16,768 nucleotides of DNA from Pigmentiphaga sp. (GTDB lineage: Bacteria > Pseudomonadota > Gammaproteobacteria > Burkholderiales > Burkholderiaceae_B), in the NCBI GenBank assembly GCA_023228945.1, contig JALOAI010000048.1, forward strand, positions 1 through 16,768, given 5' to 3'. This document shows, in pieces, positions 1 through 6,573 of the stretch (its first letter is position 1; each line of letters begins with the position of its first letter). A program made the position numbers and the translations under genes. Under the pieces are notes generated by a model that was given only the letters and a program-made list of their open reading frames with translations, made no database searches and was not told where the DNA came from.

Positions 1-1507
1 CCATCAGATGGCCGAGCCAGGGGCTGAGCCTGTGGCCCGCATAATTCTTCATCGCCCGCATTTCTGTGGCGGTTCCGAGGGCGTCCGAAACCCGTTTCGC
101 CGTCCGCTCGTCGTTGGTCGCGAAGGAAACGCGGACGTGGCAATTGTCCAGGATCGAGTGATTGACGCCATAGGCTTTCTCGATCTGGTTGAGCGACTGG
201 GCGATCAGGAAGGATTTCATTCCGTATCCGGCCATGAAGGCGAGCGCGGATTCGAAGAAGTCCAGCCTGCCCAAAGCCGGAAACTCGTCGAGCATCAGCA
301 GCAGGCGCTGCCGCTTGGCAGTGGAGTTCAACTCCTCGGTCAGCCGGCGGCCGATCTGGTTGAGGATGAGGCGGACCAGTGGCTTGGTGCGGTTGATGTC
401 GGACGGCGGCACGACGAGGTAGAGCGAGACTGGATGCGGCCCGTTCACGAGGTCGGCGATGCGCCAATCGCATTGCCGGGTGACGGCTGCGACGACGGGA
501 TCGCGGTACAAACCCAGGAACGACATGGCGGTCGAGAGCACCCCCGACCGTTCATTCTCGCTCTTGTTGAGGAGTTCCCGCGCCGCCGAGGCGACGACCG
601 GGTGGACGCCGGCTTCCCCCAGATGCGGGGTCAACATCATGGCCCGCAGCGTGGTCTCGATCGGTCGGCCCGGATCGCTGAGGAAGTTGGCGACGCCGGC
701 CAGCGTCTTGTCGGACTCGGCATAGAGCACATGGAGAATGGCGCCCACCAGCAGCGCGTGGCTGGTCTTTTCCCAGTGATTGCGCTTCTCCAGCGACCCT
801 TCCGGATCGACCAATATGTCGGCGATATTCTGAACATCGCGGACTTCCCATTCGCCGCGGCGCACTTCGAGCAAGGGGTTGTAGGCCGAGCTTGCCGCAT
901 TGGTCGGGTCGAACAGCAGCACCTTGCCGAAACGGCTGCGGAAGCCTGCGGTCAGTCCCCAGTTCTCGCCCTTGATGTCGTGAACGATGCAGCTGCCCGG
1001 CCAGGTCAGCAGGCTTGGCACGACCAGCCCGACGCCTTTGCCGGAGCGGGTTGGCGCGAAGCACAGCACATGCTCCGGGCCGTCGTGGCGAAGATAGTCG
1101 GTTCCCATTTTTCCGAGGATCACGCCATCATCGCCGAGTAGGCCGGCAGAGCGCGCCTCCCTCTCGGTCGCCCAGCGCGCCGATCCATAGGTTTCTGCAT
1201 TCTTCAGTTCACGGGCGCGCCAGACCGACATGCCGATAGCAACGGCGATGGAGATAAACCCGCCGGAAACCGCGATATAGGCGCCGCGCCGGAAGATGTC
1301 GGGCGCATAGGCGTCGAAGGAGAACCACCACCAGAAGAAGGCCGGCGGCGGATAGATCGGCCAGTCGCCAAGGTTGAACCAGGGCGATCCTAGCTGCGGT
1401 TGATGTGCGAGCGCCGCGGCCGTCCACTGGGTCGCGCCCCAGACCGACGTGAGAACGATCGCGAAAACTGCGAGGATCTGGCCCCACAGTATCTTGGTAG
1501 CCGACAT
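1..1507 (-). CDS. traG: TraG/VirD4-type conjugative coupling protein, C-terminal part beyond window
   Basis: This is the type IV coupling protein, an inner-membrane ATPase that brings the relaxase-DNA complex to the mating-pair channel. The first 502 codons are present and the frame is still open at the window edge. The N-terminus has two hydrophobic segments (about residues 6-34 and 77-96) that would anchor it in the membrane. A Walker A site reads APTRSGKG (151-158), and a Walker B site reads LLLMLDEFPALGRLD (402-416). The family is usually about 650 residues, so roughly 150 are missing to the left. The ATG at 1507-1505 has AGGAAGG just upstream (1517-1511). The reading frame is intact throughout. 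Its usual partner, the relaxase, lies at the far right end on the same strand, about 15 kb away, so cargo separates the two genes. Confidence 0.93.
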   Translation of the reverse strand, partial: MSATKILWGQILAVFAIVLTSVWGATQWTAAALAHQPQLGSPWFNLGDWPIYPPPAFFWWWFSFDAYAPDIFRRGAYIAVSGGFISIAVAIGMSVWRARELKNAETYGSARWATEREARSAGLLGDDGVILGKMGTDYLRHDGPEHVLCFAPTRSGKGVGLVVPSLLTWPGSCIVHDIKGENWGLTAGFRSRFGKVLLFDPTNAASSAYNPLLEVRRGEWEVRDVQNIADILVDPEGSLEKRNHWEKTSHALLVGAILHVLYAESDKTLAGVANFLSDPGRPIETTLRAMMLTPHLGEAGVHPVVASAARELLNKSENERSGVLSTAMSFLGLYRDPVVAAVTRQCDWRIADLVNGPHPVSLYLVVPPSDINRTKPLVRLILNQIGRRLTEELNSTAKRQRLLLMLDEFPALGRLDFFESALAFMAGYGMKSFLIAQSLNQIEKAYGVNHSILDNCHVRVSFATNDERTAKRVSDALGTATEMRAMKNYAGHRLSPWLGHLM

Positions 1508-1510
1508 AAC

Positions 1511-1517
1511 CCTTCCT
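1511..1517 (-). promoter_or_regulatory. ribosome binding site of traG
   Basis: The minus strand reads AGGAAGG followed by three bases and the ATG. The spacing is short, but the purine run continues upstream (GGAAAGG), so a match shifted left is also possible. It supports the ATG at 1507. Confidence 0.6.
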
Positions 1518-1595
1518 TTCCGGCAAATTGCCTAAAGGTCGGGATCGAAATGGCGCTTTTACAATAGGTTATGGGGCTCCAGCGTAGGGACGGCG

Positions 1596-1601
1596 ATTAT
1601 A
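1596..1601 (-). promoter_or_regulatory. candidate -10 element upstream of traG
   Basis: A perfect TATAAT lies on the minus strand about 90 bases before the traG start. I see no good -35 hexamer at 16-18 bases, so this is a weak candidate resting on a single hexamer. Confidence 0.25.
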
Positions 1602-2016
1602 GCGTGCAAATACAAGAAATGGCGTAGATGTCGGACAGTCCCGAAAGGCAGCTTCACAGTCTCGAAAACGGGATAGCGGACATTCGAATGCGTTGGTGTA
1701 GTCTTCCGGGTCCGACCGATTACCCGACGCTCAGCGTCAGATTTTCGATCCCAGCAGCAGACGTTCCGCTTTTCCTACAGATGTCGACCAGACCCGGTCG
1801 TTCGCACAACAACCTCCAGATGGCCGCTAGCGATATAAGCGGCTGTAGGGCTCGTACCTAGCGGACGCCCCTCGATGATGCTCTGGGAATATGATCTCTT
1901 TGCCCGCTGATCGCGGGCGCGGGGCGCGGTGATCCAGCCCCAGATTGAGCAACGAACACCGTTCTGCTAAATCATTCTCAAGCCTTTCGACCTCGGAAAT
2001 TGCCCGGAATTTGCAC

Positions 2017-3084
2017 ATGGACTTTGAGAAAAGCCCGTTTCACGAAACCTATATTCGCGCAGCCGGAGCTGTCGCCTATGTTGCGGTTGTGGATTCAAAG
2101 GGCGATGAGGGCATCGGCTCCTGCTTCCACATCGGTAATGGGATATTCGTCACCGCGCGCCATGTCGTCGAAGGCCTGACCATCAAGGAAGTCGCAACTA
2201 CCAAGTCTGCCTACCCGAAGGAGGAAGCCAACTCCGACGCGATCGCCCCGCGCCGGCTGACAATCGTAGAAGGCCCACATTTCGGGCCCGAGAATATCGA
2301 CGTCGCCGTCTTCCGCGTCGATGTCGGTAACACGCCACTGCCAGCGATCTCGGTGAGCCAGCACACCGAGTATGACCTTGAGGAGCACGATCTCGTCCTC
2401 GCCGACATCCTCATCCTCGGATACCCGCCGATCCCGTACACGACCATTCCTGTGCAGGTCGCGACGCTGGGGCAAATCAACGCGGTCGTGCGCGTCCGAC
2501 ATTCACCTGCGAGCCACTTCATCGCCTCAACCATGGCGCGCGGGGGCTTCAGCGGCGGCGTCGCACTCGACCGCTCAGGTATCGCGCTGGCGCTCGTCAC
2601 CGAAAGCCTCGGTACAGACAAATCGCTGGTCGAGACCGGCTATAACAGCCTGCTTTCCATCACGCCGGCGGTAGATCTTGCCGCGGAAAAGTACGGCTTC
2701 AGTCCGAGCTATGGCGTGCCCGGACGATACTCTGAGACGCTCGTGGCGATGCGCTTTTCAAAGCATGAAACCACCAGCCTCAACTCCTATGTCTACGACG
2801 CACACATTTATGTGATGGATGATAATCGCGACGTCTTCGTGGAAATGACATGCAACGACGATGGCGTCCTGCAAGCGGCGCTCGACGCCTTCGCCGCCAT
2901 CGTCTCACCGCGTGTTCACAAGCGCGAAACCGGTCTCGTCTGGTTCACACCGGCCGACAATCCTGCGCCGGCTAAGCTGATCGCGGCAGCTGATTCCGCC
3001 CGCGCTCAGTTCTTGGCGTCGCGCTATCTCAAGGTAGCCACCGAGCACAGCAATTGGCAACTCGATACTTGGCGGGGCGATTGA
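2017..3084 (+). CDS. trypsin-like serine protease with extra C-terminal domain
   Basis: A 355-residue protein whose N-terminal half has the layout of a trypsin-fold protease. A glycine-rich strand (GIGSCFHIGNGIFVTARHVV) places the catalytic His at residue 49, IDVAVFRV gives Asp 95, and ARGGFSGGVAL gives Ser 179. The serine motif is GFSGG rather than the usual GNSGG. Residues from about 210 to 355 form a second domain I do not recognise. There is no signal peptide or membrane segment, so it should act in the cytoplasm. I chose ATG 2017, with CGGAA about ten bases before it, over a TTG at 1945 that would add 24 poorly structured residues. Cytoplasmic trypsin-like proteases occur as effectors or switches in bacterial conflict systems; applying that here is inference from the neighbourhood. 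The triad looks complete, so the enzyme is probably active. Confidence 0.82.
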   Translation: MDFEKSPFHETYIRAAGAVAYVAVVDSKGDEGIGSCFHIGNGIFVTARHVVEGLTIKEVATTKSAYPKEEANSDAIAPRRLTIVEGPHFGPENIDVAVFRVDVGNTPLPAISVSQHTEYDLEEHDLVLADILILGYPPIPYTTIPVQVATLGQINAVVRVRHSPASHFIASTMARGGFSGGVALDRSGIALALVTESLGTDKSLVETGYNSLLSITPAVDLAAEKYGFSPSYGVPGRYSETLVAMRFSKHETTSLNSYVYDAHIYVMDDNRDVFVEMTCNDDGVLQAALDAFAAIVSPRVHKRETGLVWFTPADNPAPAKLIAAADSARAQFLASRYLKVATEHSNWQLDTWRGD

Positions 3085-3230
3085 ATCAAAAGTTCGTCCG
3101 CCTTGGCTGCCCAGAGGGCGGTGCCCGATCCGATGATCAAGCAACTACCAGCTATTTTCCCGGCGCCGGTATCAGCGCCAACATAGCGCGCAAAGCGGGC
3201 ATCCCTGTCTGGCGCTTCGGTGACGGCTGA
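3081..3230 (+). CDS. possible small ORF coupled to the protease stop
   Basis: A TTG overlaps the protease stop codon (TTGA) and opens 49 codons ending at TGA 3228-3230. The C-terminal half reads naturally (FPGAGISANIARKAGIPVWRF), but I do not recognise a family. It is in the same frame as the next gene, which starts only seven codons after the stop. It could therefore be a short coupled gene, a broken N-terminal extension of the next gene, or chance. The TTG start has no clear ribosome binding site. Low confidence. Confidence 0.2.
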   Translation: MNQKFVRLGCPEGGARSDDQATTSYFPGAGISANIARKAGIPVWRFGDG

Positions 3231-3251
3231 CTGGACGTCGCGCCACCGTTC

Positions 3252-3971
3252 ATGAACATGGGATCCATGGACAATGACGATGTCGCCCTCAAATGGGACC
3301 ATGAGGCGAGCCGGGCAAGTGCCGGAGCCGCGATCGCGCAGATCGCGGCGGCAAGGCCGCAAGCGCTCGACGCGCGTCGCACCGCGCGCCGCTCCAAGCT
3401 GCCGTTCAAGGCAACGCTTTATCGTGACAGCCTGCTCTGGCGGATAGAGGAATTGGGACGATCCGCACTCGACGCCTATGATCGGGACGACCATGTCGCC
3501 GGCATCGTCCTCACCCGAGCGACGATCGAGACGATCGCCGCCCTCAACAGCCTCCACCGTTTGGTCACCCGCTATGAAGGCGGTGATATCGAGACGCTGG
3601 ACGCGACGCTCATGAGCATGCTGATGGGCTCGCGCGTCCGTGACGACCGGCCCGACGCCATCAACATTCTGAACGCCGTCGACAAGCTCACGAAGACGCT
3701 GCCGGCATTCCGCGCGCTCTATGATCAGCTGAGCGAATATGCCCATCCCAATGACGCAGGGACCGCATCCTCGTTCGCAGTGCTCGACATTATCCGGCTC
3801 GGCGCGACCTTCACGCCGCGCGGTGAGCAATATGCGCGCCGCGCCTGGCTTCTGATCGAGTGCCTCGCGACCTCGCTCATGCTCGTCATGCCGCTCTATG
3901 CGGAGCTAAGCACCGCAGCCCCGAATTTCGCGCGGCTTTGCGACAGCGATGTCGCAGACGATGACGCTTAG
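3252..3971 (+). CDS. all-alpha hypothetical protein, HEPN-like character
   Basis: A 239-residue protein with no signal peptide, predicted by eye to be nearly all helical. A conserved-looking core begins YRDSLLWRIEELGRSALDAY (57-76), continues with LTRATIETIAALNSLHRLV (87-105), and ends with YDQLSEYAHPND (157-168). The spaced Arg89/Glu93 and the late LSEYAHPN block resemble uncharacterised alpha-helical families near HEPN ribonucleases and abortive-infection proteins. I cannot point to a canonical RxxxxH catalytic motif. The start is uncertain: ATG 3252, 3258 and 3267 are all in frame and none has a strong ribosome binding site. It follows the protease on the same strand and may share its transcript. 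Its stop overlaps the stop of the opposing gene. Confidence 0.65.
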   Translation: MNMGSMDNDDVALKWDHEASRASAGAAIAQIAAARPQALDARRTARRSKLPFKATLYRDSLLWRIEELGRSALDAYDRDDHVAGIVLTRATIETIAALNSLHRLVTRYEGGDIETLDATLMSMLMGSRVRDDRPDAINILNAVDKLTKTLPAFRALYDQLSEYAHPNDAGTASSFAVLDIIRLGATFTPRGEQYARRAWLLIECLATSLMLVMPLYAELSTAAPNFARLCDSDVADDDA

Positions 3972-4789
3972 AAATGAGCGAGCAAGGCCTTGGCCAGCAC
4001 GAAAAGGTCATGCGCCAGGTCGCCGAATAGCGTGAGCGCGCCGGCCCATGTAATAGCCTTGATGCCGTTCTTGATGAGCTCGTCGACCGCCAGATCGCCT
4101 TTCTTGGCGAGCCATAGGCCGAGTTTCTTGCCCCATTGCTCGAATCGACGAGACTGGGTGGCAAGCACGGCGGCGTCGGGGTCGGCCTCAGCCAGTTCCG
4201 TACGCGTCTCGGCAATCGCCGCTTTGATCTCCGCCACTTCCTCGTCGCCGTATGGCGGCAGACCAATCTCTTCTGGCGGCGCATTGTGGCCAATATTGCC
4301 CGGCTGCCCAGGCATTGCCGCGATCGCCGCTTCAAGCTGGTCGAGACGATCCAGGATGCGGCCCGTCAACTCCACGCGCGTCGCTTCGGGCTCTTCGTCA
4401 GGTTCGCTGTCCGGATGCTCATAGAAGTCGCCGTGCGAGGTTGGCGCCCATTCGACTGTGCCGTCGCGCTCGATATGCTCGACCGCCGCCATGATGGTCG
4501 CTTCGTCGAACCGGTGTGAAAACTCGCCGTGGAGGACATCGCTTGCTTCGAACGGGCCACCCCACGGAAAGATGAAGCTCTGCTCCTCGCTGTCGCGAGG
4601 CATCTCGACTTGCGGATCTTCGAACTGCTCGAAGAACCACGTTTCCATGGCCTCTATGGCGTCAGCTCGTGCCTGCGCCGCTTTCTCTTCTTCTTCCCGC
4701 TTTTCGTCCTCGATCGATTCCCAATAGTGGCGCTCCTCCTCAGCGTCCTCCCACCGTTTCCTTCGCCGATCGTCATCTTCATCCCGCAT
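3968..4789 (-). CDS. hypothetical acidic protein with coiled N-terminus and GHNxPPE motif
   Basis: I do not recognise a function for this 273-residue protein. Residues 1-48 are almost entirely charged (many Glu, Asp, Arg) and should form a coiled or extended helix. Residues 50-135 are acidic and aromatic. A GNIGHNAPPEE motif lies at 164-174. Short GHNxPPE motifs recur in many uncharacterised alphaproteobacterial phage and mobile-element proteins. The segment after residue 205 is helical and ends in a hydrophobic stretch (about 243-268, ITWAGALTLFGDLAHDLFVL) that may touch the membrane. The ATG at 4789 is the first in frame. It is convergent with the HEPN-like gene, sharing four bases, and divergent from the DprA operon, whose promoter region it borders. 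A membrane-tethered regulator or effector is possible but unproven. Confidence 0.62.
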   Translation of the reverse strand: MRDEDDDRRRKRWEDAEEERHYWESIEDEKREEEEKAAQARADAIEAMETWFFEQFEDPQVEMPRDSEEQSFIFPWGGPFEASDVLHGEFSHRFDEATIMAAVEHIERDGTVEWAPTSHGDFYEHPDSEPDEEPEATRVELTGRILDRLDQLEAAIAAMPGQPGNIGHNAPPEEIGLPPYGDEEVAEIKAAIAETRTELAEADPDAAVLATQSRRFEQWGKKLGLWLAKKGDLAVDELIKNGIKAITWAGALTLFGDLAHDLFVLAKALLAHF

Positions 4790-4832
4790 GGACCCAACCT
4801 ATGCGAAGGGACTTGCTCGACCAAGCCCCACA

Positions 4833-4861
4833 TTGACTTTGGAACAAATTGAGAACATTAT
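4833..4861 (+). promoter_or_regulatory. candidate promoter of the DprA/phosphoribosyltransferase operon
   Basis: TTGACT (4833-4838) and CATTAT (4856-4861) are separated by exactly 17 bases. The match to the housekeeping consensus is five of six at -35 and four of six at -10. The site sits in the AT-richer gap between the divergent gene and the operon. It would give a leader of about 165 bases before the first start codon. Confidence 0.45.
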
Positions 4862-4940
4862 TGCGCGGCTGTTGAGGACGCTTCGTCTCGTATAGCGGCA
4901 CCTGGAGCAGCGCGCGGACGTTTCACTTGCCTTGGCACGT

Positions 4941-4968
4941 CCTTGGCTTCACATCTGTCAAGCCGAGG
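4941..4968 (+). promoter_or_regulatory. stem-loop in the operon leader
   Basis: CCTTGGCTT (4941-4949) can pair with AAGCCGAGG (4960-4968) over nine pairs including one G-U, with a ten-base loop. The left arm also repeats CCTTGGC found at 4930-4936, so an alternative pairing exists. It lies between the candidate promoter and the first start codon. There is no T-run after it, so it is not an obvious terminator. Confidence 0.3.
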
Positions 4969-5031
4969 CTGGCACCGAGGGGAAGGATAAGCCCGGATGG
5001 GACACATATATTCAACCGACGCAAGGGCCGC

Positions 5032-5925
5032 ATGAGCATGCGTCTCGCCCTTAACGATTCAGGACCAGCGCTGGCGCCAATCTCGCCGCGCCGAGAGCTC
5101 GGCGCCTATGAGGCCCTGTGGCTGGAAAAGGGCGCGACCTTCAAAACCCTGGCCGATCGCTTTGCGCTCGATGCCGAAGCGCTTCCGTCCGACTTCGTGC
5201 CAGCCCAGCTTGCCGAGCAGTGCGCGGCCGAGGTGATGGCAAAGCTCAAGAAGGCCGGTGTCCATCAGTTTGGCGTCCGCATCCATCATGCCGGTGACTA
5301 TCCCGCAAAGCTGCGCGACGCGCGCCACCCAGTCGAGCTTCTCTATTATCGCGGCGCCTGGGAGATCACCGAAACCCGGTGCGTGGCCGTCGTCGGCAGC
5401 CGCGAGGCCTCGCCCGATGGTATCCGTCGCGCCGAGCGGCTTGCGCGCGAACTCGTCGATCGCGATTTCACGGTCGTCTCTGGCCTTGCCAAGGGCGTCG
5501 ATTCGGCCGCCCATCGCGGCGCGATCGCGCGCGGCGGACGCACCATTTCCGTGGTCGGGACGCCGCTTGGATCCTGCTACCCCAAGGAGAATGCCGATCT
5601 GCAAGAGGAAATCGCCCGCGATCATCTGCTGATCTCGCAGGTGCCGGTTCTGCGCTACGCCAAGCAGGCACCCCAGCATAACCGGCTTTTCTTCCCCGAG
5701 CGCAATGTCACGATGAGCGCTCTCACCGAGGGCACGATCATCGTCGAGGCTGGCGATACGTCGGGCACGCTGACCCAGGCGCGCGCCGCGCTCCATCAGG
5801 GCCGCAAGCTCTTCATTCTCGACAATTGCTTCCAGCGGACGGACATCAAGTGGCCAGCCCGCTTCGAAGCCGAAGGTGCAGTGCGCGTGAAGACGCCCGA
5901 CGACATCTGGAGCGCCCTTGGTTGA
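5032..5925 (+). CDS. DprA-like SLOG/Rossmann protein 1 (ShosA-like)
   Basis: A 297-residue member of the DprA/SLOG superfamily, first gene of a four-gene operon. The Rossmann core contains VAVVGSREASPDG (118-130), VVSGLAKGVDSAAHRGA (148-164), a YPKEN segment (183-187), the RN pair in FPERNVTMSAL (221-231), and VEAGDTSGTLTQA (238-250). All the usual DprA core motifs are therefore present. The N-terminal 110 residues differ from the helix-hairpin-helix region of housekeeping DprA, and there is no C-terminal winged helix. DprA itself loads RecA on incoming single-stranded DNA. Shorter relatives paired with a phosphoribosyltransferase act as the antitoxin (ShosA) in ShosTA systems, which suits this context. 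I chose ATG 5032 (ATG 5038 is also possible); an in-frame TTG at 4927 would add an unlikely leader. Its last codons overlap the next gene by eight bases. Confidence 0.85.
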   Translation: MSMRLALNDSGPALAPISPRRELGAYEALWLEKGATFKTLADRFALDAEALPSDFVPAQLAEQCAAEVMAKLKKAGVHQFGVRIHHAGDYPAKLRDARHPVELLYYRGAWEITETRCVAVVGSREASPDGIRRAERLARELVDRDFTVVSGLAKGVDSAAHRGAIARGGRTISVVGTPLGSCYPKENADLQEEIARDHLLISQVPVLRYAKQAPQHNRLFFPERNVTMSALTEGTIIVEAGDTSGTLTQARAALHQGRKLFILDNCFQRTDIKWPARFEAEGAVRVKTPDDIWSALG

Positions 5926-6571
5926 CGGTGTCCGGCTCTCGCAGATCGATGAGACGAGCCGCGGGGATCATTATCACCTGACGGCCGAGGATCGGTGCTA
6001 CTATCTCTACGAATATACCTCGCACCGCGACTATTCCTTCAGCGCCACCAACCAGCTGATCAGCAATCTCAAGAAGAAACCCAGCCAAGGCGACCAGCCC
6101 CATTATTGGTACAAGGGCCAAGCGATCGGCACGTGCGGCCGCGCGCTCGGCGTCGCGCTTAACCCGGCGTGGCTCGGCAATGCCACCCTCGTGCCCGTGC
6201 CCGGGTCGAAGGCAACAGATCACCCGGAATATGATGATCGCATGGAGCGTATCTGCCGGCTGATGCGCCAGCCTGCGCCCGACGTGCGCGCGCTCGTCCG
6301 TCAGGCTGCCTCGACCACCGCGTCGCACGAAGCGGGACAAGGTGACCGCGTCACCGTCGAAGACCTGCTCGACCTCTACTCGATCGACGAAACCATTGCC
6401 GCCCCGGCACCGCAGGCAATCGGTATCGTCGACGATGTCCTGACAGCCGGAACCCATTACCGGGCCATGCACACCGTGCTTGCGGCCCGATTCCCGAATG
6501 TTCCGATCATCGGCCTCTTCGTCGCGCGGCGGGTCTTTCCCGACGATCCACTTGCCTTCGGAGGCCTGTGA
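5918..6571 (+). CDS. ComF-type phosphoribosyltransferase
   Basis: A 217-residue type I phosphoribosyltransferase. The PRPP-binding loop reads IGIVDDVLTAGTH (168-180) with both acidic residues and the glycine in place. An upstream strand, TLVPVPGSKATDHPEYDDR (90-108), matches the VPVPxS...DDR region typical of ComF-like members. The expected chemistry is transfer between PRPP and a base or other acceptor; the substrate cannot be read from sequence. Family knowledge: in ShosTA the phosphoribosyltransferase is the toxic partner and the DprA protein restrains it. The start must be TTG 5918, since no ATG or GTG occurs in frame until residue 109. GGAG lies five bases before it (5909-5912), inside the previous gene. 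The eight-base overlap implies translational coupling to the first DprA gene. Confidence 0.83.
   Translation: MVDGVRLSQIDETSRGDHYHLTAEDRCYYLYEYTSHRDYSFSATNQLISNLKKKPSQGDQPHYWYKGQAIGTCGRALGVALNPAWLGNATLVPVPGSKATDHPEYDDRMERICRLMRQPAPDVRALVRQAASTTASHEAGQGDRVTVEDLLDLYSIDETIAAPAPQAIGIVDDVLTAGTHYRAMHTVLAARFPNVPIIGLFVARRVFPDDPLAFGGL
6560..6564 (+). promoter_or_regulatory. ribosome binding site deciding the second DprA start
   Basis: GGAGG lies nine bases before ATG 6574 and only three bases before the in-frame GTG 6568. The spacing favours the ATG, which falls two bases after the stop of the phosphoribosyltransferase gene. Confidence 0.6.
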
Positions 6572-6573
6572 GC

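Larger units (their letters stand above)
1508..2016. other. intergenic stretch between traG and the protease gene, no convincing gene
   Basis: About 500 bases separate the divergent traG and protease genes. An ATG-started 77-codon frame exists on the plus strand (1628-1861), but its predicted protein has no family resemblance I recognise and no ribosome binding site. A tight perfect hairpin, GCCCGC-TGATC-GCGGGC, lies at 1902-1918. It has no following T-run on either strand, so it is not a clear terminator. The stretch probably holds the two divergent promoters and may be the left junction of the cargo. Confidence 0.5.

Noticed and set aside
637..900. Possible frameshift in traG suggested by a short minus-strand frame
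   Set aside because: Rereading the bases around 868-885 shows the traG frame continues cleanly (YNPLLEVRRGEWEV); the short frame is a shadow.
8..1141. 377-codon plus-strand open frame
   Set aside because: It is antisense to traG, whose frame contains Walker motifs and normal protein character; the plus frame reads as low-complexity GC shadow.
1628..1861. 77-codon plus-strand ORF
   Set aside because: No ribosome binding site, no recognisable family and no conserved motif; chance is enough.
1902..1918. Perfect GC hairpin as a terminator
   Set aside because: No T-run follows on either strand and no gene ends nearby.
4927..5031. TTG-started N-terminal extension of the first DprA gene
   Set aside because: It uses TTG without a ribosome binding site, and the added residues are arginine-rich with no conserved look; ATG 5032 is preferred.
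5059..5796. 245-codon minus-strand frame
   Set aside because: Antisense to the first DprA-like gene, which has all core motifs.
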